Assembly: GCA_023430045.1 (NCBI GenBank)
Contig: JAEZCF010000161.1
Location: 1 to 6,589, forward strand
DNA length: 6,589 nt
Direction: 5' to 3'
DNA from: Pseudomonadota bacterium
GTDB taxonomy: Bacteria; Pseudomonadota; Gammaproteobacteria; Xanthomonadales; Xanthomonadaceae
This document shows positions 5,797 through 6,589 of the stretch, one piece after another. Position 1 is the stretch's first letter. Each line of letters starts with the position of its first letter. The notes beneath the pieces were generated by a model. It had not been told where the DNA came from. It searched no databases and saw only the letters and a program-made list of their open reading frames with translations. Both the position numbers and the translations under genes were made by a program.

Positions 5797-6023
5797 GCAG
5801 GATTGATGGCAGGAAATTGCCGCGCTTTCAAAAAAGCATCTCATTACCTGCCAAATATCGGCTTCTGCGGGACGGTTCACGAATCGCGACGTGAATGGAA
5901 TGCTTTTGAAGAATTCCTCAAGTCATAACAGTTTGTATCTGGCTAGCCTCTCTCGGCCATTGATGGCTTCAATCCAGATGCCGTTACCCGCGCAGTGCGG
6001 CTCGACCTACCCGAGAGAACCCC
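5797..6023 (+). other. AT-richer intergenic region upstream of the pilin gene
   Basis: No gene is supported here. The first part (to about 5960) is clearly richer in A and T than its flanks. It contains a 7-bp inverted repeat (5807-5813 with 5847-5853) enclosing a small hairpin (5824-5828 with 5833-5837), and a 16-bp near-palindrome at 5906-5921. The pilin promoter must lie here or beyond, but no -35/-10 pair with normal spacing stands out. Confidence 0.5.
5906..5921. promoter_or_regulatory. 16-bp near-perfect palindrome, possible operator
   Basis: TTGAAGAATTCCTCAA has dyad symmetry at 7 of 8 base pairs, centred between 5913 and 5914. It lies about 100 bp before the pilin ATG, a reasonable place for a regulator site. 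The TTGA and TCAA half-sites recall FNR sites, but the gap is 8 instead of 6 bases, so FNR is not supported. Confidence 0.3.
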
Positions 6024-6533
6024 ATGAAGTCATTATCTCCCCTTGCCGCAATCGCACTGCTGTGCGCTGCCTCACTGCCCGCATACGCCATACAGACCGA
6101 CATCAAGGTCTGGGCCGACGTGGATACCACGCTTGCCCTGATGAAGGCCGATGGCAGTGCCCTGACCGATGTTGTCCAGATGAGCCACAACCCGGCCAGC
6201 GGTCTGACCGCCTGGAGCGAGCAGGTGCGTATCTTTTCCAACGACACCTCCAGGAACGTGGACGTCCGCCTCGCCAACGATGCCGTGCTGACTCCGACGG
6301 TAGCGGCCGCTGGGGCCGTTCCGGTGCCGCTGATCATCAGCTTGAACAAGCGGGCGCTGACCGTGGCGGCCCAGGAGTTCAAGGCGTCGGATCTGTTCGA
6401 CGGCGCAATTCCGGGTGCGTCCATCGCCATGGAACTGGGAATAGCCCAGGCAACGCCGGGCAAGATCGCCGCGGCGGGTCTGTATGAAGGCATGGTTACT
6501 GTCGTGATGGCGCAGACGACCAGCGCTCCGTAA
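6024..6533 (+). CDS. CS1/CFA-I-type fimbrial major subunit (alpha-fimbria pilin)
   Basis: This 169-residue protein resembles the major pilins of CS1/CFA-I (CfaB, CooA) and cable pili (CblA), which polymerise on the cell surface for adhesion through an alternate chaperone–usher pathway. Residues 1-22 form a Sec signal peptide (MKS, hydrophobic core, then AYA before Ile23). The mature N-terminus TDIKVWADVD alternates hydrophobic residues like the donor strand of CfaB, followed by LALMKADGSAL and the NPASG segment; CfaB has LLQADGNAL and SPAS. The C-terminus AAGLYEGMVTVVMA matches the family end (AGNYSGVVSLVM in CfaB). The mature protein has no cysteine, as in this family. GAGAG at 6013-6017 serves as ribosome binding site. 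The gene is complete; chaperone, usher and tip adhesin would be expected downstream, outside the window. Family call is strong; the adhesion target is unknown. Confidence 0.9.
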   Translation: MKSLSPLAAIALLCAASLPAYAIQTDIKVWADVDTTLALMKADGSALTDVVQMSHNPASGLTAWSEQVRIFSNDTSRNVDVRLANDAVLTPTVAAAGAVPVPLIISLNKRALTVAAQEFKASDLFDGAIPGASIAMELGIAQATPGKIAAAGLYEGMVTVVMAQTTSAP

Positions 6534-6547
6534 AAGCTCTCCGTCGT

Positions 6548-6589
6548 GGGGGGCCCGCGGGCGGGGCGGGCGGGGGGGGGCGGCGGGGG
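6548..6589. other. G/C-only tail, likely sequencing or assembly artefact
   Basis: The last 42 bases contain 33 G, 9 C and no A or T. They start 14 nt after the pilin stop and continue to the end of the window. Such G-dominated ends are typical of dark-cycle G calls in two-colour sequencing that were kept at a contig end. No biological element is proposed. Confidence 0.7.

Noticed and set aside
1..6589. CRISPR array, tRNA/rRNA gene, insertion sequence or toxin–antitoxin pair
   Set aside because: I saw no regularly spaced repeats, cloverleaf, transposase or small paired genes on either strand.

Overview
The window looks like chromosomal DNA from a GC-rich gammaproteobacterium of the Xanthomonadaceae, most likely Stenotrophomonas. 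This rests on three things: the order ridA–recG–nucleoside hydrolase–rpmE2 (type B L31)–gltA, short REP-type palindromes with a GTGG head like the SMAG repeats of S. maltophilia, and a CS1-type pilin gene. The genus is inferred from memory of gene order and repeat style, not from a database match. All six well-supported genes are on the + strand.

Layout: 1-214 holds a REP-like palindrome just after a possible end of an upstream gene, a 14-bp partial second copy of the same repeat, and the ridA promoter region. ridA (215-601) and recG (609-2720) are 7 nt apart and probably co-transcribed. 2721-2847 holds a second REP-like palindrome and a weak promoter candidate for a nucleoside hydrolase (2848-3786). 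rpmE2 (3929-4171) has a good sigma70-type promoter and its own rho-independent terminator. gltA (4465-5742) has an extended -10 promoter, a leader of about 83 nt that folds into three successive hairpins, and a very strong terminator. After an AT-richer stretch (about 5797-5960) comes a secreted CS1/CFA-I-type major pilin (6024-6533). The last 42 bases are only G and C and look like a sequencing or assembly artefact at a contig end.

Functionally, the first five genes are housekeeping: detoxification of reactive enamines (RidA), fork rescue and recombination (RecG), nucleoside salvage, the ribosome (L31) and entry to the TCA cycle (citrate synthase). They do not form one pathway. The terminators after rpmE2 and gltA show that these are separate units. 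The pilin begins an accessory surface-fimbria locus whose chaperone, usher and tip-adhesin genes would lie beyond the window end.

I found no clearly new multi-gene system. The most interesting items are the gltA leader, whose last hairpin covers the Shine-Dalgarno sequence; the GTGG-headed repeats, one of which is only a half copy overlapping the ridA promoter region; a nucleoside hydrolase with Ala where the classical His-Asp pair has His; and a near-perfect 16-bp palindrome upstream of the pilin gene.
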